Below, piece after piece: positions 1 to 8,333 of a stretch of DNA of 48,373 nt. Location: the NCBI GenBank assembly GCA_026396415.1, contig JAPLWX010000013.1, forward strand, positions 1-48,373, read 5' to 3'. The notes below the pieces were generated by a model. It had not been told where the DNA came from. It saw only the letters and a list, made by a program, of their open reading frames with translations, and did no database searches. Numbering within the stretch: the stretch's first letter is position 1; every line of letters starts with the position of its first letter. The position numbers and the translations under genes are program-made. This DNA comes from Microcaldota archaeon (GTDB taxonomy: Archaea > Micrarchaeota > Micrarchaeia > Anstonellales > Anstonellaceae).

Positions 1-219
1 CAGCAGGAAACAGAAAACATTGCACGATGAGGTTTGTGCAAAATTCATGCTTCTTGAAGGGAATCTTCCTGCTTTGTGGGACTGAAAAGGTTTGGCTGCG
101 GCAGCAGCCCTGCCGCTCAGGCTATTTGTTCACCAGAGCATTACGCACGCAATTCGAGCATATCTTTAAATCAGCTTTCGGCATAATTACCCTGCCTGCA
201 AATGCGGCGGAGTGAAATT

Positions 220-1044
220 GTGTTACTTTTCCAGACGCGTCCAATGGTAACGAAACAGAAGGAGCTTGTCGGAACCTGCCCCTCATTAAACGATTGCATA
301 ACTTCTTGTATGAACCTCAATCTGGAAAAGAAGCTTTTCATAATTGAAAGCGATGCAAATGATGTTGCCACAATAAAAAATCACCCACAAGAGTTCCTTA
401 AAGGGTACGTGGCTGCGGCATCCGTGCTTACGGCAATGAGGGCTAGCGGGAACGAAGATGTGAAAAAAGAAGCTGCCAGCCTTTCAAGCCAGTTCCAAAG
501 CGGGTTTGTCAGGTTTGAGCTGGAAAAGGAGCTGGGCGGCTATGTCATGGTGTTCCCATCCATGGAGGGCGGCGGCTATGGCGTCAGCGCCGCATTCAGC
601 CTGAATGCTGACAACACGCTGACGGTTGGCTCGGTTTTCCTCACCAATGAGAAGAAGGAAATCACCAAGCAATTCAATGCGCTTGATGTCAAGTCGCCTA
701 CCCTTGCCATCTGTGCAGAAAAAGTGAATGGCAAGAAATCTCCACTGAAAAGCGATGAAGACGGTGCCATCCTTATCTTGTCTTCTGTCCTGGCAGCCCT
801 GCAGGCCAGCCAAAGAAAAGACATGCAGGATTTTGCCCAAGAGCACGCGCGCGACATCTGCATGGGCCATGTGCTATACGGATTCTCAACATCAAGCGAA
901 AGGAAGGACAATTACAGGATAACCTTCAATCAGGGGGAGGGGGGCGATGTCACGGTGGTCAGGTACGAGACTGGAGAAAAGAACGTTGTCAATGCGCAGG
1001 GGGTCTATCTCTTTTCGCCATCCGATGCCATAAAAAAGAAATAA
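220..1044 (+). CDS. Unknown protein with an internal duplication and the MFxFQ-like N-terminus
   Basis: No family was recognised. The GTG at 220 is chosen because GGCGGAGTG lies just upstream. The in-frame ATG at 202 has no such site. With this start the 274-residue protein begins M-L-L-F-Q, like five other proteins in the window. It has no signal peptide or membrane segment. It appears internally duplicated: SVLTAMRAS (coded near 420-450) and SVLAALQAS (near 785-815) each open a stretch of a helix followed by aromatic beta strands (GFVRFELE versus GHVLYGFS). A TATA-like TTTAAAT at 164-170 could be its promoter, but the spacing of about 54 bases is long. It is a soluble protein of unknown role. 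The start is fairly secure; the function is open. Confidence 0.75.
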   Translation: MLLFQTRPMVTKQKELVGTCPSLNDCITSCMNLNLEKKLFIIESDANDVATIKNHPQEFLKGYVAAASVLTAMRASGNEDVKKEAASLSSQFQSGFVRFELEKELGGYVMVFPSMEGGGYGVSAAFSLNADNTLTVGSVFLTNEKKEITKQFNALDVKSPTLAICAEKVNGKKSPLKSDEDGAILILSSVLAALQASQRKDMQDFAQEHARDICMGHVLYGFSTSSERKDNYRITFNQGEGGDVTVVRYETGEKNVVNAQGVYLFSPSDAIKKK

Positions 1045-1101
1045 GAAAGACGACTATCTCTTCGAGGTCTAATTCCCGGAAGTAAAAATAGCCTGCCTGT
1101 G

Positions 1102-1890
1102 CTACGCCTTCCCCCACGGCATGCGAAGCTTTTCCAGGCACGCCACAAGCTCGCGCCTTCTCTCGCCCTTTATGCCTTTCCAGTCAAGCAAAGCGCGCGA
1201 AATCCTGCAGTCGTTCCTTTCAATTGCCTGGCGCACCATTTCCTCACCCGCGCCGTCGCGCTCAAGCGAGTAGCCTGAGATGATATGCCCAAGGGGCGTG
1301 CCTGACAAGATAGTGCCTGTGAACCTCGGGCAGTAGTGCGTGCCGCCAAACCCGATGCACGCCTCTGGAACAGGCGCGGCAGTGGCGGCTGCGATTATCC
1401 CCTGCGCGCAAATCACCCCTGCTTCGGGCATGCCCCATTCCTTTTCCGAGCTTCCAATCTCCACAAAAAGCACAGGGCAATTAAGCGTGGGGCCATGGTG
1501 GTCAACTTCCACGGAAACTTCCCAGCCGAGCCTCGATGCATCGGAAAGCTCCTTCATTTTGCGCACGGCCGCGGACAGGCGCGATGCGCTTGCAATGTTC
1601 AGCGTGCGCGGGCTTCCCCCCATGTCCGCAGCGCCCCAATTGCCCGGAGTGTGCGCGGTGAAGCACGGCTTGGCGCTAACGCTCCTGTGCGTGCTTGCGA
1701 AAACATAGCATTCCGCATCATGCGATGGCACGATGTCGATTATCCTGCCAGGGTATTGCGCCATGTCAAATGCCGGTGAGGACCAGAACATTTCCCCTTT
1801 CGGCTCCAGCTGCGGCACAAGGGAAAGAAGCGCGTTCTTTATGTTCAGGCTTGCGGGGTTTTCGGATGCAATCACTACAAGCGGGCGCAT
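1102..1890 (-). CDS. dtdA: D-aminoacyl-tRNA deacylase, archaeal type (DtdA/GEK1 family)
   Basis: Hydrolyses D-amino acids wrongly attached to tRNA, a translation quality-control step in the cytosol. The 262 residues carry the family's conserved blocks: STHRSVS and FTAHTPGNW near residues 66-85, VDHHGPT near 130, FVEIGSSEKEW near 142-152, and GFGGTHYCPRFTG near 182-194. The histidines and glutamate in these blocks are the expected metal and catalytic positions. Length is normal for the archaeal family, which is unrelated in sequence to bacterial DTD. The ATG at 1890 sits about 25 bases from the TATA-like TTTATAA at 1912-1918, so the mRNA is probably leaderless. The gene diverges from the surface-protein gene at 1949 and shares that TATA region. 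Confidence 0.93.
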   Translation of the reverse strand: MRPLVVIASENPASLNIKNALLSLVPQLEPKGEMFWSSPAFDMAQYPGRIIDIVPSHDAECYVFASTHRSVSAKPCFTAHTPGNWGAADMGGSPRTLNIASASRLSAAVRKMKELSDASRLGWEVSVEVDHHGPTLNCPVLFVEIGSSEKEWGMPEAGVICAQGIIAAATAAPVPEACIGFGGTHYCPRFTGTILSGTPLGHIISGYSLERDGAGEEMVRQAIERNDCRISRALLDWKGIKGERRRELVACLEKLRMPWGKA

Positions 1891-1909
1891 GTTTTTTTTT
1901 CCTCAGGCA

Positions 1910-1919
1910 AATTTATAAG
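1910..1919. promoter_or_regulatory. Shared divergent TATA-like element
   Basis: TTTATAA reads as a TATA box on both strands. It lies about 25 bases from the dtdA start on the minus strand (leaderless geometry) and about 34 bases from the ATG at 1949 on the plus strand, where GTGGT precedes the start. One AT-rich element may therefore serve two promoters. Confidence 0.5.
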
Positions 1920-1948
1920 ATGGGATTGCGTATTTGCCCTGTGGTCCG

Positions 1949-3928
1949 ATGGCCAGCGAAAAACTGATAGCGTTCATTCTCAAGGCGCGCCAGAACAAGC
2001 GCAGCGACGACCAGATAACCCAGCAGCTCCTGTCTGTCGGCTGGAAGCAGGAAGCCATAGCTGATGCCCTTTCCAGCATGAAATCCCAAAAGATAACTTC
2101 CCAAGCTCCCGCCCCGCAGGCGGCAAAGCCCGCACAGCCTGCCCAGGCCGGCCCTCCATGGGTAAAGCCAGCTGCCGCCCAGGCGCAGCCCTATGCGCCT
2201 GCGACGCAGCCTCCAGCACAGGCCACGGCGCCCCAGCAGCCAGCCGCGCCGATTTCTTCCGCCACTCAGCAGCCATCCTCCGCGCCCATTGAGGCGGCGC
2301 AAACCACCCAAGCGCAGCCTGCCACAATGTCCGCATCCACCTCTGCGCAGCAAGCGCCGGCAGTTTTCCCTCCGCCGCAGGCTCAAACGCTCCCGGTCAT
2401 TCCAGTGCCCCAGCCTGTTCCGCAGTCTCCAATCCCCCCTGCAAGCCAAATCCAGCTTCCCCCTCGGAAAAAATCGCTGTTTTCATCCCTGTTTGGCAAA
2501 AAACAGCCCAAGCCACCCGTGGCAAGCGCGCAGCAAGGCTCTCCCCAGCAGCAACAGGCGGCAGCTCCGGGCCAAGCTCCGTCCGCACCCGCGGCAATGC
2601 CTCCTGCAGCCCCGCCGCGCGTCCCTATCCAAACCACTATCCAGCCGCCTGCCACTCCCCAGCAGCCTGCAGTGCAAGGGCAGTCCACGCTTGCCACGTT
2701 TGCAGGGGCGGCTGCGCAGCAAAGCGCCGCAAATGCAACGCCAGTTGGCACGGCAATGCCTTCCGCGCAGAATTTAACAGGCGCTGCGCCTCCTGCCCCG
2801 CAAACGCCTCCCACAACCCTGGCACAGCCGCAATCCTTGATCAAACAGCAAAAGCCTGCCGGCGGAATAATGAAGCTTCTCCCAATCATTGCGCTTGCCA
2901 TAATTCTCGCAGCAGCCGGGGCATATTATGTTTTTGTGATGATGCCCGCCAGCAGCTTGCCGCCCGCACCAAGCGTTCCAATCACCCCTCAAGTCCAGAA
3001 CATAATCCCCTCCAATCCCATCCAGCAGGCTTCCGGCCCGCTTGATTGCGGCGCTGAGATAGACTGTTTCATCCAGGCTTCAAACTCCTGCAAGCCTGCA
3101 AAAATGGTCCGCAATTCCTCCGTGGACTTGTCAGGAATGACAGTATCCGGCACCACGTATATGGAAATACAAAACACTTCTTATCCCGGCAGCTGTTCGC
3201 TGTACAGCCTGACTTTGAATTCGTCAGCAAAGCTTGGCGATGCCACGGTCGCAGCCGCGCTTGCAAAGGGGGTTTCCATAGACGACATAAAGAAGCAGGA
3301 AGCCGAGTCCGCAAAGCAGGCAAAGGCATCGATTGGCTTTAACGGGACCTGCAAATTCAACGCCGCATACCTGCCCATCCTGCTTTCCAACTGGGAATCC
3401 GGCAGCTACTCCCCCAATGACCTGGCGGGGGCGGACTGCAGCGGAAAGTTCTACTCCAACACGCAGGCAAACGGCGGCTTTTCAGCAAATCTTACGTTCC
3501 ATAATTCCACCTCCGGAGCAGCCAACACATCCATCAAAACAAACGCCACGGTGAAAACAAATGCAACCGTGAAGGCAAATGCGACGCCCGGCACGGCAAA
3601 GGCAAACACAACCGCTGCCCCTGCAAAAACAAACGCCACCACGGCAAACAATTCCTCGGTCATTGCAACTTTCAATTACTCAAACAAGTACACGATTTAT
3701 TATCCCGAAAATCTCGCCTGGTTCTGCCCTCACCTCGGCTCAGAGTTTTACAGGATGCACTGGAAGGAATATTTCGGGGGCGACTGCAGCGTGGCAAAGC
3801 CGAAGGAAGGGTTTGTGAACCTCAGCGACTACATTGCGACCGGCTGCACCCTGCTGCCCTGCTGCATACGCGGGCCGTACGACGAATACAGCCGGAGCTA
3901 CGACTACTTCGAATGCGGCTACAACTAG
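1949..3928 (+). CDS. Large Pro/Gln/Ala-rich protein with one membrane helix and a sequon-rich stalk
   Basis: Predicted envelope protein of about 659 residues. A short N-terminal helical domain (residues 1-45, LIAFILKARQNKRS through AIADALSSM) resembles small UBA-like helical modules common in DPANN and CPR membrane proteins. A very long P/A/Q-rich linker follows to about residue 300. One membrane helix spans about residues 309-333 (LLPIIALAIILAAAGAYY). The C-terminal part contains many cysteines (CGAEIDCF, CCIRG) and a segment dense in Asn-X-Thr/Ser sequons (KTNATVKTNATVKANAT, coded about 3520-3660), as expected for an N-glycosylated stalk outside the cell. The ATG at 1949 follows GTGGT. The middle and C-terminal domains match no family known to me. 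Confidence 0.82.
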   Translation: MASEKLIAFILKARQNKRSDDQITQQLLSVGWKQEAIADALSSMKSQKITSQAPAPQAAKPAQPAQAGPPWVKPAAAQAQPYAPATQPPAQATAPQQPAAPISSATQQPSSAPIEAAQTTQAQPATMSASTSAQQAPAVFPPPQAQTLPVIPVPQPVPQSPIPPASQIQLPPRKKSLFSSLFGKKQPKPPVASAQQGSPQQQQAAAPGQAPSAPAAMPPAAPPRVPIQTTIQPPATPQQPAVQGQSTLATFAGAAAQQSAANATPVGTAMPSAQNLTGAAPPAPQTPPTTLAQPQSLIKQQKPAGGIMKLLPIIALAIILAAAGAYYVFVMMPASSLPPAPSVPITPQVQNIIPSNPIQQASGPLDCGAEIDCFIQASNSCKPAKMVRNSSVDLSGMTVSGTTYMEIQNTSYPGSCSLYSLTLNSSAKLGDATVAAALAKGVSIDDIKKQEAESAKQAKASIGFNGTCKFNAAYLPILLSNWESGSYSPNDLAGADCSGKFYSNTQANGGFSANLTFHNSTSGAANTSIKTNATVKTNATVKANATPGTAKANTTAAPAKTNATTANNSSVIATFNYSNKYTIYYPENLAWFCPHLGSEFYRMHWKEYFGGDCSVAKPKEGFVNLSDYIATGCTLLPCCIRGPYDEYSRSYDYFECGYN

Positions 3929-3983
3929 CAAGCTGATTTTCCGGGGATTTTCAGGCATGCCCTCTTCATCAGGCGGATTTGCC

Positions 3984-4538
3984 CTATTTTTCAACTTTCT
4001 CCTGCGCTTTATCCGGCTGTTTTTCAGCAGGCTTTTCCAAAACACGCTCAGGCGCCTTTTCCTGCCATCCTGCCTTCCTTTCCGCAACCCCGAACATGAG
4101 CGGGGCGGATTCCCTGCTCTCCTTCGACAGCGTGATCTCCACGACTTCGCCGACAACCAGCGTGTGGTCTCCCGCGCTTGTGTAATTCAGCACTTTGCAC
4201 TCGATATTTGCCGCCGCCTCCATGATAAGGGGCGCGGCCACCCGCCTTGCCTTCACCTGGGTGAGGGCGGCCTCGGAGAACTTGTCTATGAACTTGCCCG
4301 AAGTGGCGCCGCACAGCAAGACCGCGTCGCGCAATTTTTCCGACGGAATTGCAACCACGAACTCCATGGACGTTGAAAGCAGGTCAAGCGTGAGCGAGGT
4401 GTTGTGAAGCGACAGGGCAAGCATTGGGGGCTTTTCGCCTATGGGCGTAATCCACTCCACCGCCGTGACATTCGCTTTCCCGCCTGAGGCTGCAGTGACG
4501 AGCACCGCCTGCCTCGGGTAAAACAGGTCCTTGAACAT
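3984..4538 (-). CDS. Flavin reductase-like FMN-binding protein with a Lys/Glu/Pro tail
   Basis: Belongs to the flavin reductase-like split-barrel family (DIM6/flavoredoxin type), which binds FMN and reduces flavins or other acceptors. Visible family features are the start FYPRQAVLVTAASGG, the stretch NVTAVEWITPIGEKPPMLAL, the SL-NTSLT-DLL block, FVVAIPSEKLRDAVLLCG, and a C-terminal strand DHTLVVGEVVEI. After about residue 155 comes a non-family tail rich in E, K, P and Q, which is probably disordered. The ATG at 4538 lies about 28 bases from a TATA-like AATTTAAAC, so the mRNA is probably leaderless. It diverges from the lipoprotein gene at 4593. The substrate cannot be told from the sequence. 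Confidence 0.85.
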   Translation of the reverse strand: MFKDLFYPRQAVLVTAASGGKANVTAVEWITPIGEKPPMLALSLHNTSLTLDLLSTSMEFVVAIPSEKLRDAVLLCGATSGKFIDKFSEAALTQVKARRVAAPLIMEAAANIECKVLNYTSAGDHTLVVGEVVEITLSKESRESAPLMFGVAERKAGWQEKAPERVLEKPAEKQPDKAQEKVEK

Positions 4539-4561
4539 AAGCCCGCGATTTCGCCGGGAAT

Positions 4562-4571
4562 TAATTTAAAC
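4562..4571. promoter_or_regulatory. Shared divergent TATA-like element with leaderless geometry both ways
   Basis: The 54-base gap between two divergent genes contains a single AT core, AATTAATTTAAA, near its middle. It lies about 26-28 bases from both start codons (4538 minus, 4593 plus), so both transcripts would begin at or next to their ATG. Confidence 0.55.
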
Positions 4572-4592
4572 TCTTGGTGCGACAATGCATGC

Positions 4593-5195
4593 ATGAGCCG
4601 TTTTGCCCTCCCTCTCCTTTCGCTTGTACTTGTGCTGCTGCTTTTCGGCTGCGCCCAGGGCGGCATCCCATCCGCGTGCGCAGGCTCTCCCGGTGACAAG
4701 CTGCCAAACTGCGTCTACGTTGCCGCGGTGCTTGGGCAGAACCCCTATGACTGCTATTCCCTGAAGGACATCTCGCAGAGGGAAAAATGCCTGCGCGATG
4801 CGTCCGACTCGGCTGTGAAGAAGCTGCTCGAGCAGATGGCCCCTGCGGAGCGCGCAAAGGTGTTCGCGGCAATCCCCGGCGCAGATGGTGCGTCGGACAT
4901 AAGCAGCCAAATTCCCATCCCTCCTGCAAACGAGCCGGCAAGCCCGGACGCAACGCCTGCAATCATAAATCCGCCTGCGGGCGTGTCTGCGGCGGACTCG
5001 CAAGCCTATGTGCGGGCAATTGCGGCGACTGACATGGCTCCATGCACAACAATTAACGACGCCTCCACGCGCGCAAGCTGCATCACGCAGGTCGCGCTCC
5101 GCGTGAAAAACCCGGCAGTATGCGGACAATTGACGCTGAAGGCTGACATCGACCTGTGCAACCTGTACGCAAAGGCTGGCGAGCAGGCGAAGTGA
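4593..5195 (+). CDS. Predicted lipoprotein with cysteine-rich segments
   Basis: A 200-residue exported protein. The N-terminus is a classic lipoprotein signal: a short charged start, a run of Leu/Val from about residue 6, then LLFGC with the lipid-acceptor Cys at residue 20. The mature part has several spaced cysteines (CAG, NCVYV, DCYSL, KCLRD, PCTT, SCITQV, VCGQ, LCNLY). Two similar units of the form C-x-small-x-C with Asp and Lys flank a P/A-rich linker around residues 105-130. It is probably anchored to the outer face of the membrane. No known family or ligand was recognised. The start fits a leaderless transcript from the TATA element at 4562-4571. Confidence 0.8.
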   Translation: MSRFALPLLSLVLVLLLFGCAQGGIPSACAGSPGDKLPNCVYVAAVLGQNPYDCYSLKDISQREKCLRDASDSAVKKLLEQMAPAERAKVFAAIPGADGASDISSQIPIPPANEPASPDATPAIINPPAGVSAADSQAYVRAIAATDMAPCTTINDASTRASCITQVALRVKNPAVCGQLTLKADIDLCNLYAKAGEQAK

Positions 5196-5248
5196 GGCGA
5201 GGCGGCATTTCGCAATCCAAACAGAAAACAAGACAAGGTGAGGAAATG

Positions 5249-5551
5249 GTGTTTTTGTACCAGGGACTTGCGCAAAAGCAAAAAACAGTGCCGAAGGAAA
5301 AGACATACGCTTTCGACGCGCTTACGGTCATAATGTCGTATGACGACAAGCAAAAATTCAACGGGCCAAAGCTCAAAAACGGCAAGCTCCTCGGCGAAGT
5401 GGTGAATGATTTCCTCAAGAAGAACGAAATCACGCTTCGCAGAGCGACGGAATTGACGGAATCACAGCGCAAGCTACTCAAAGCTGAAGTTGGGGGCAGC
5501 ATCTTCAAAGTCTACATCGAGCCCCACATTGTGGAAATCAAGCCAAAGTAA
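5249..5551 (+). CDS. Small unknown protein with the MFxFQ-like N-terminus
   Basis: No family was recognised. Two adjacent starts are possible: ATG at 5246 and GTG at 5249. GGTGAGG at 5237-5243 sits at the better distance for the GTG, which gives M-F-L-Y-Q at the N-terminus, matching five other proteins here. The 100-residue product is basic and soluble, with a central stretch GPKLKNGKLLGEVVNDFLKK and a C-terminal beta-rich part (GSIFKVYIEPHIVEI). It follows the lipoprotein gene by 53 bases and is probably cotranscribed with it, and perhaps with the transporter downstream. Confidence 0.75.
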   Translation: MFLYQGLAQKQKTVPKEKTYAFDALTVIMSYDDKQKFNGPKLKNGKLLGEVVNDFLKKNEITLRRATELTESQRKLLKAEVGGSIFKVYIEPHIVEIKPK

Positions 5552-5565
5552 GCAAAGTGTTTCCC

Positions 5566-6309
5566 ATGCCATTCTCCGACCTCTTCCTAGGCGCATTGCT
5601 CGCCTTTGCCGCGACCGCGGCAGGCGCTGCGCTCGTGCTTCCCATAAAGGGCATGAAAGGCGCGCTCTTCGCGCTGCTGATATCGTTCTCAGGCGGCGTG
5701 ATGGCATTCTCCGCGCTTGAGATGCTTCTCCAGTCGCATGCGGCGTCGGGCAACATCACCGCGCTTGCAGGGCTTGCACTGGGCCTGTGCGCGTTTTTCG
5801 TGCTCGACAGGATAATGCCGCACGCGCACGCCTTCGTGAGCCGCGCGCCAATGGAGCGCCACAAGAAAAAAGCGGCATTGCTCGCCGGCACAATCACGCT
5901 CCACAACATCCCCGAGGGCTTTGCAATCGCATCGGCGTTCGCAGCCTCCCCTTCGCTTGGCTGGCTGGTGGCGGCAACAATCGCCATACAGGACTTCCCT
6001 GAAGGGCTCATAGTCTCCGCGCCGCTGTCGGCATATGGGATGGGCGCCAGGCGCTCATTCTTCTGGGGCGCGTTTTCCGGCTTTGTGGAGTTCCTTGCGG
6101 CAATAGCGGGCTTCCTGTTCCTTTCCACAGTCTCGGCCGCCACCCCCTTCGCGCTTGCATTCTCGGCAGGCGCAATGGCATTCGTCACTTTCTCCGAGCT
6201 CATGCCCGATGCGCTGCGCGCAGGCGACAAGGCAAGGGTGGCGCTTACCTTCCTGGCTGGCGCGGCGCTCGCGTGCGCGCTTTCGCTGCTGCTTGCGGTA
6301 AAGCAGTAG
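5566..6309 (+). CDS. ZIP-family metal transporter
   Basis: Membrane protein of the ZIP (ZupT-like) family, which moves zinc, iron or other divalent metals into the cytosol. About eight hydrophobic helices are visible. Helix IV carries HNIPEG and helix V carries QDFPEG, the paired metal-binding motifs of the family. A short His-containing loop (MPHAHAF, near residue 88) may bind metal. Length of 247 residues is typical. The start is uncertain between GTG 5557 and ATG 5566; the ATG is preferred because GTG-containing sequence lies a suitable distance before it. It begins 14 bases after the stop of the upstream small gene, so it is probably in the same transcript. Confidence 0.9.
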   Translation: MPFSDLFLGALLAFAATAAGAALVLPIKGMKGALFALLISFSGGVMAFSALEMLLQSHAASGNITALAGLALGLCAFFVLDRIMPHAHAFVSRAPMERHKKKAALLAGTITLHNIPEGFAIASAFAASPSLGWLVAATIAIQDFPEGLIVSAPLSAYGMGARRSFFWGAFSGFVEFLAAIAGFLFLSTVSAATPFALAFSAGAMAFVTFSELMPDALRAGDKARVALTFLAGAALACALSLLLAVKQ

Positions 6310-6392
6310 GAAATCCTGAGCATTCTGCCTGCCAGTCGCAGCAATCATGATGGGCGCGGCTGCGGCGCTTTCTCTCCTGCCGGCAATCGCCT

Positions 6393-6538
6393 ATAGCAAA
6401 CCACGAAAGTTCTTCAGCATCGCCCGAAGGGCGATGTCTGATGCAAAATGCAACGGCATTTTGCACATCGACAATCCTGCTTCGGATTACAGATGTGGTT
6501 TGGTATGTAGCAGAGCCGAATTGCTTTTCGGCTCTGCT
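6393..6538. ncRNA. Candidate structured RNA: closed three-hairpin junction plus a strong fourth hairpin
   Basis: The 304-base gap 6310-6613 holds no convincing gene but is dense in nested complementarity. An outer stem pairs 6393-6404 with 6495-6506 (11 of 12 pairs). Inside it are three hairpins: 6418-6425 with 6429-6436 (8 pairs, loop GAA), 6440-6451 with 6456-6469 (about 12 pairs with a 2-base bulge, loop AACG), and 6473-6477 with 6484-6488 (5 pairs). Just outside lies 6509-6520 with 6527-6538, a perfect 12-pair stem with loop TTGCTT. The strand is unknown, and a TATA-like sequence at 6583-6594 could fire either way. It could instead be a palindromic repeat element. It matches no known RNA family that I recognise. 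Confidence 0.5.
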
Positions 6539-6613
6539 ATAAGTGCGCATCTTTTGCAAGCCAAAATGGCAAGCCACCTATCTCTTTAAATATTTCGGCA
6601 AGGAAAAAAGGTC

Positions 6614-8260
6614 ATGCCTGAAATCCCGCAGAGCAAGCAAATCGCCCCACAAAAAGATGGGCAGGGTGCGCTCTTTTCCGTAAACACAAGCGGCGGCGAC
6701 CCGGCTAAAATCGACAAAGACCTGAAAAGGTTCAGAAAGGAACTTGCGGCTTACAACAAAAAAAACGGCACCAAAATCTCCTTTCCCGGCGCCGATCTTG
6801 CCAATGCGCTTAGCAGAGGCGGGGAGATATCTGCTTTTGACATGGACGTTTTCAGATTGGAAATAATTGGCAAAAAAGCCAGTCTTTTCCACAAGGGCAA
6901 GGACAGCCGGAAGGAGTTCTCGCTTAATGACCCGATAGCCACGCTAAAAGTGGACAGGGCTGCAGTCAAAAGAATTATGGAAGACAGAAAAATTAGGAAA
7001 GGGCTTGACGGGCCCATGCTTTTTTCCGGCAAGGACGGCAAATGCTACGAGGCAACATTCTTAAAATGGGAGGAGACTGCATTCGGGATATACGCAAGCA
7101 AAATCTCGCTCAAGGAAGTCCCCCGCCCAAAGCCGGATGAGGAGCAGCTTGCCAGCCTCAAGACAGATTTCCTAAATCTAAATAACAAAGCCCCGGGAAG
7201 CCTCGAGGTCACGGGAGACTATCACTTATTGGCAAGCTCCAACGAATTCAAGAAAGTAGGGGGCCCGCCGCTCACCCTGCGCTTCTCGAGCGGTGCCACC
7301 ATAAAGGTGACTGGCCTTGGCATCGACAAGTCGGCAACCCTGGAAATTCCCAAGGACGAAAACACAGACCAGCTGTGGCTTGATGCATACTCGCTCCAGA
7401 AGCTATGGGACATTTACGAAGAGTACAAGGGCAAGCCTACTGGTACCGGCACAGGATATCCTGCGGACGAGGTGAAGAGACTCCTCAAGCTTAAGGAGTC
7501 CGTGGGCATCCGTCTCAGCAAGCTGATGGGGAAGAACGGCTTTGGCAAACCCCAGGATATCAAGAGGATGACAGTGGAATGCAATCGCGGATTTGCTTTC
7601 AACTGCGAGTTCATAGGCACAGATTATTTTGCCTTTTGGGATCCTGCGAAGGAAAAGCCAACCAAAGAAGAGCCAGCCAAGCAAGGGCAGGGCGAACAGG
7701 CAGGGATTCTCCCCAGTTCCATTCATTACGCACCCGAAGTTTCTGTGGGAATGAAAAACTTAGGTGGCTTGGAGTATCCAGCGTTTGCGGTAGCGGGCAG
7801 GCCAGTATCCATCTTTCTTCCGAGCGGCAGCAAGGCTGCCATGGCTCCGGTGTTTGTGACCGATGCACAAGACAACGAGGTCTTCAATGGCCTCCCTGGG
7901 CCTGGTGGGCAGGTGTCCTTCGTGCCACGGGGCAGCGGGGAGCTGAAATACTCAATGCTCACCAGCGAAGGCAAATCCGATTTCACCCTCAAAGTCGGGA
8001 TTGTGAAAATAAAGCTTCCCAAATACGCGGTCCGCGAAGGCGAGACAGCAGGGATAAAAATATCATTCGATTACGGGGGCGATGAACACCCTCTTCAAGC
8101 CCAAATCAGGCTGGTGAGGGATGGCAAGGAAGCCGGGGTCTTTTCAGCCGACAGCCAAGGCATCTACAGCTTTCCTGCAGGCCCGAAGGGAAGCGGCTAT
8201 GAGATTTATGCTTCCGGCGGCGGGCAGCCGATTGGCAGCTTCAAGCTGGCTGTGCAATGA
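6614..8260 (+). CDS. Unknown 548-residue protein, possibly with Ig-like C-terminal domains
   Basis: No family was recognised. There is no signal peptide and no membrane helix. The N-terminal third is a mixed lysine-rich domain. A P/K-rich hinge (PRPKPDEEQ) lies near residue 175. A Lys/Glu/Pro/Gln linker (EKPTKEEPAKQGQGEQ) near residues 345-360 separates a C-terminal half that is beta-rich and may hold two immunoglobulin-like units (VFVTDAQDNEVFNG and IRLVRDGKEAGVFSADSQG, both extension-type motifs). The ATG at 6614 has a TATA-like CTTTAAATAT about 26 bases upstream and a weak AAGGT just before it. It stands alone between the RNA-like block and a convergent membrane-protein gene. Confidence 0.75.
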   Translation: MPEIPQSKQIAPQKDGQGALFSVNTSGGDPAKIDKDLKRFRKELAAYNKKNGTKISFPGADLANALSRGGEISAFDMDVFRLEIIGKKASLFHKGKDSRKEFSLNDPIATLKVDRAAVKRIMEDRKIRKGLDGPMLFSGKDGKCYEATFLKWEETAFGIYASKISLKEVPRPKPDEEQLASLKTDFLNLNNKAPGSLEVTGDYHLLASSNEFKKVGGPPLTLRFSSGATIKVTGLGIDKSATLEIPKDENTDQLWLDAYSLQKLWDIYEEYKGKPTGTGTGYPADEVKRLLKLKESVGIRLSKLMGKNGFGKPQDIKRMTVECNRGFAFNCEFIGTDYFAFWDPAKEKPTKEEPAKQGQGEQAGILPSSIHYAPEVSVGMKNLGGLEYPAFAVAGRPVSIFLPSGSKAAMAPVFVTDAQDNEVFNGLPGPGGQVSFVPRGSGELKYSMLTSEGKSDFTLKVGIVKIKLPKYAVREGETAGIKISFDYGGDEHPLQAQIRLVRDGKEAGVFSADSQGIYSFPAGPKGSGYEIYASGGGQPIGSFKLAVQ

Positions 8261-8265
8261 ACAGC

Positions 8266-8333
8266 CGCAAGTCAGAACACCGGGCTGCCCTGCCTCGCAG
8301 CGCGCCTGCAAAAAACAAGCGCAAGTCAGAACA
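8266..8333 (+). repeat. Two copies of a 14-base direct repeat
   Basis: CGCAAGTCAGAACA occurs at 8266-8279 and again at 8320-8333, between two convergent genes. The second copy overlaps the 3' end of the minus-strand gene. The cause is unknown; it may be replication slippage or the footprint of an insertion. Confidence 0.55.

Noticed and set aside
27-215. 62-codon frame at the left edge
   Set aside because: Composition and context are poor, and it runs into the better-supported gene at 220.
2383-2901. Long open frame on the strand opposite the Pro/Gln-rich protein
   Set aside because: It mirrors the repetitive Ala/Pro/Gln codons of the plus-strand gene, with no promoter, binding site or family.
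4566-5306. Open frame opposite the lipoprotein gene
   Set aside because: High-GC shadow with an Arg/Cys-rich nonsense-like composition.
6347-6589. 80-codon frame across the structured block
   Set aside because: The frame is forced by palindromic DNA; the paired structure is the stronger signal and no start site is present.
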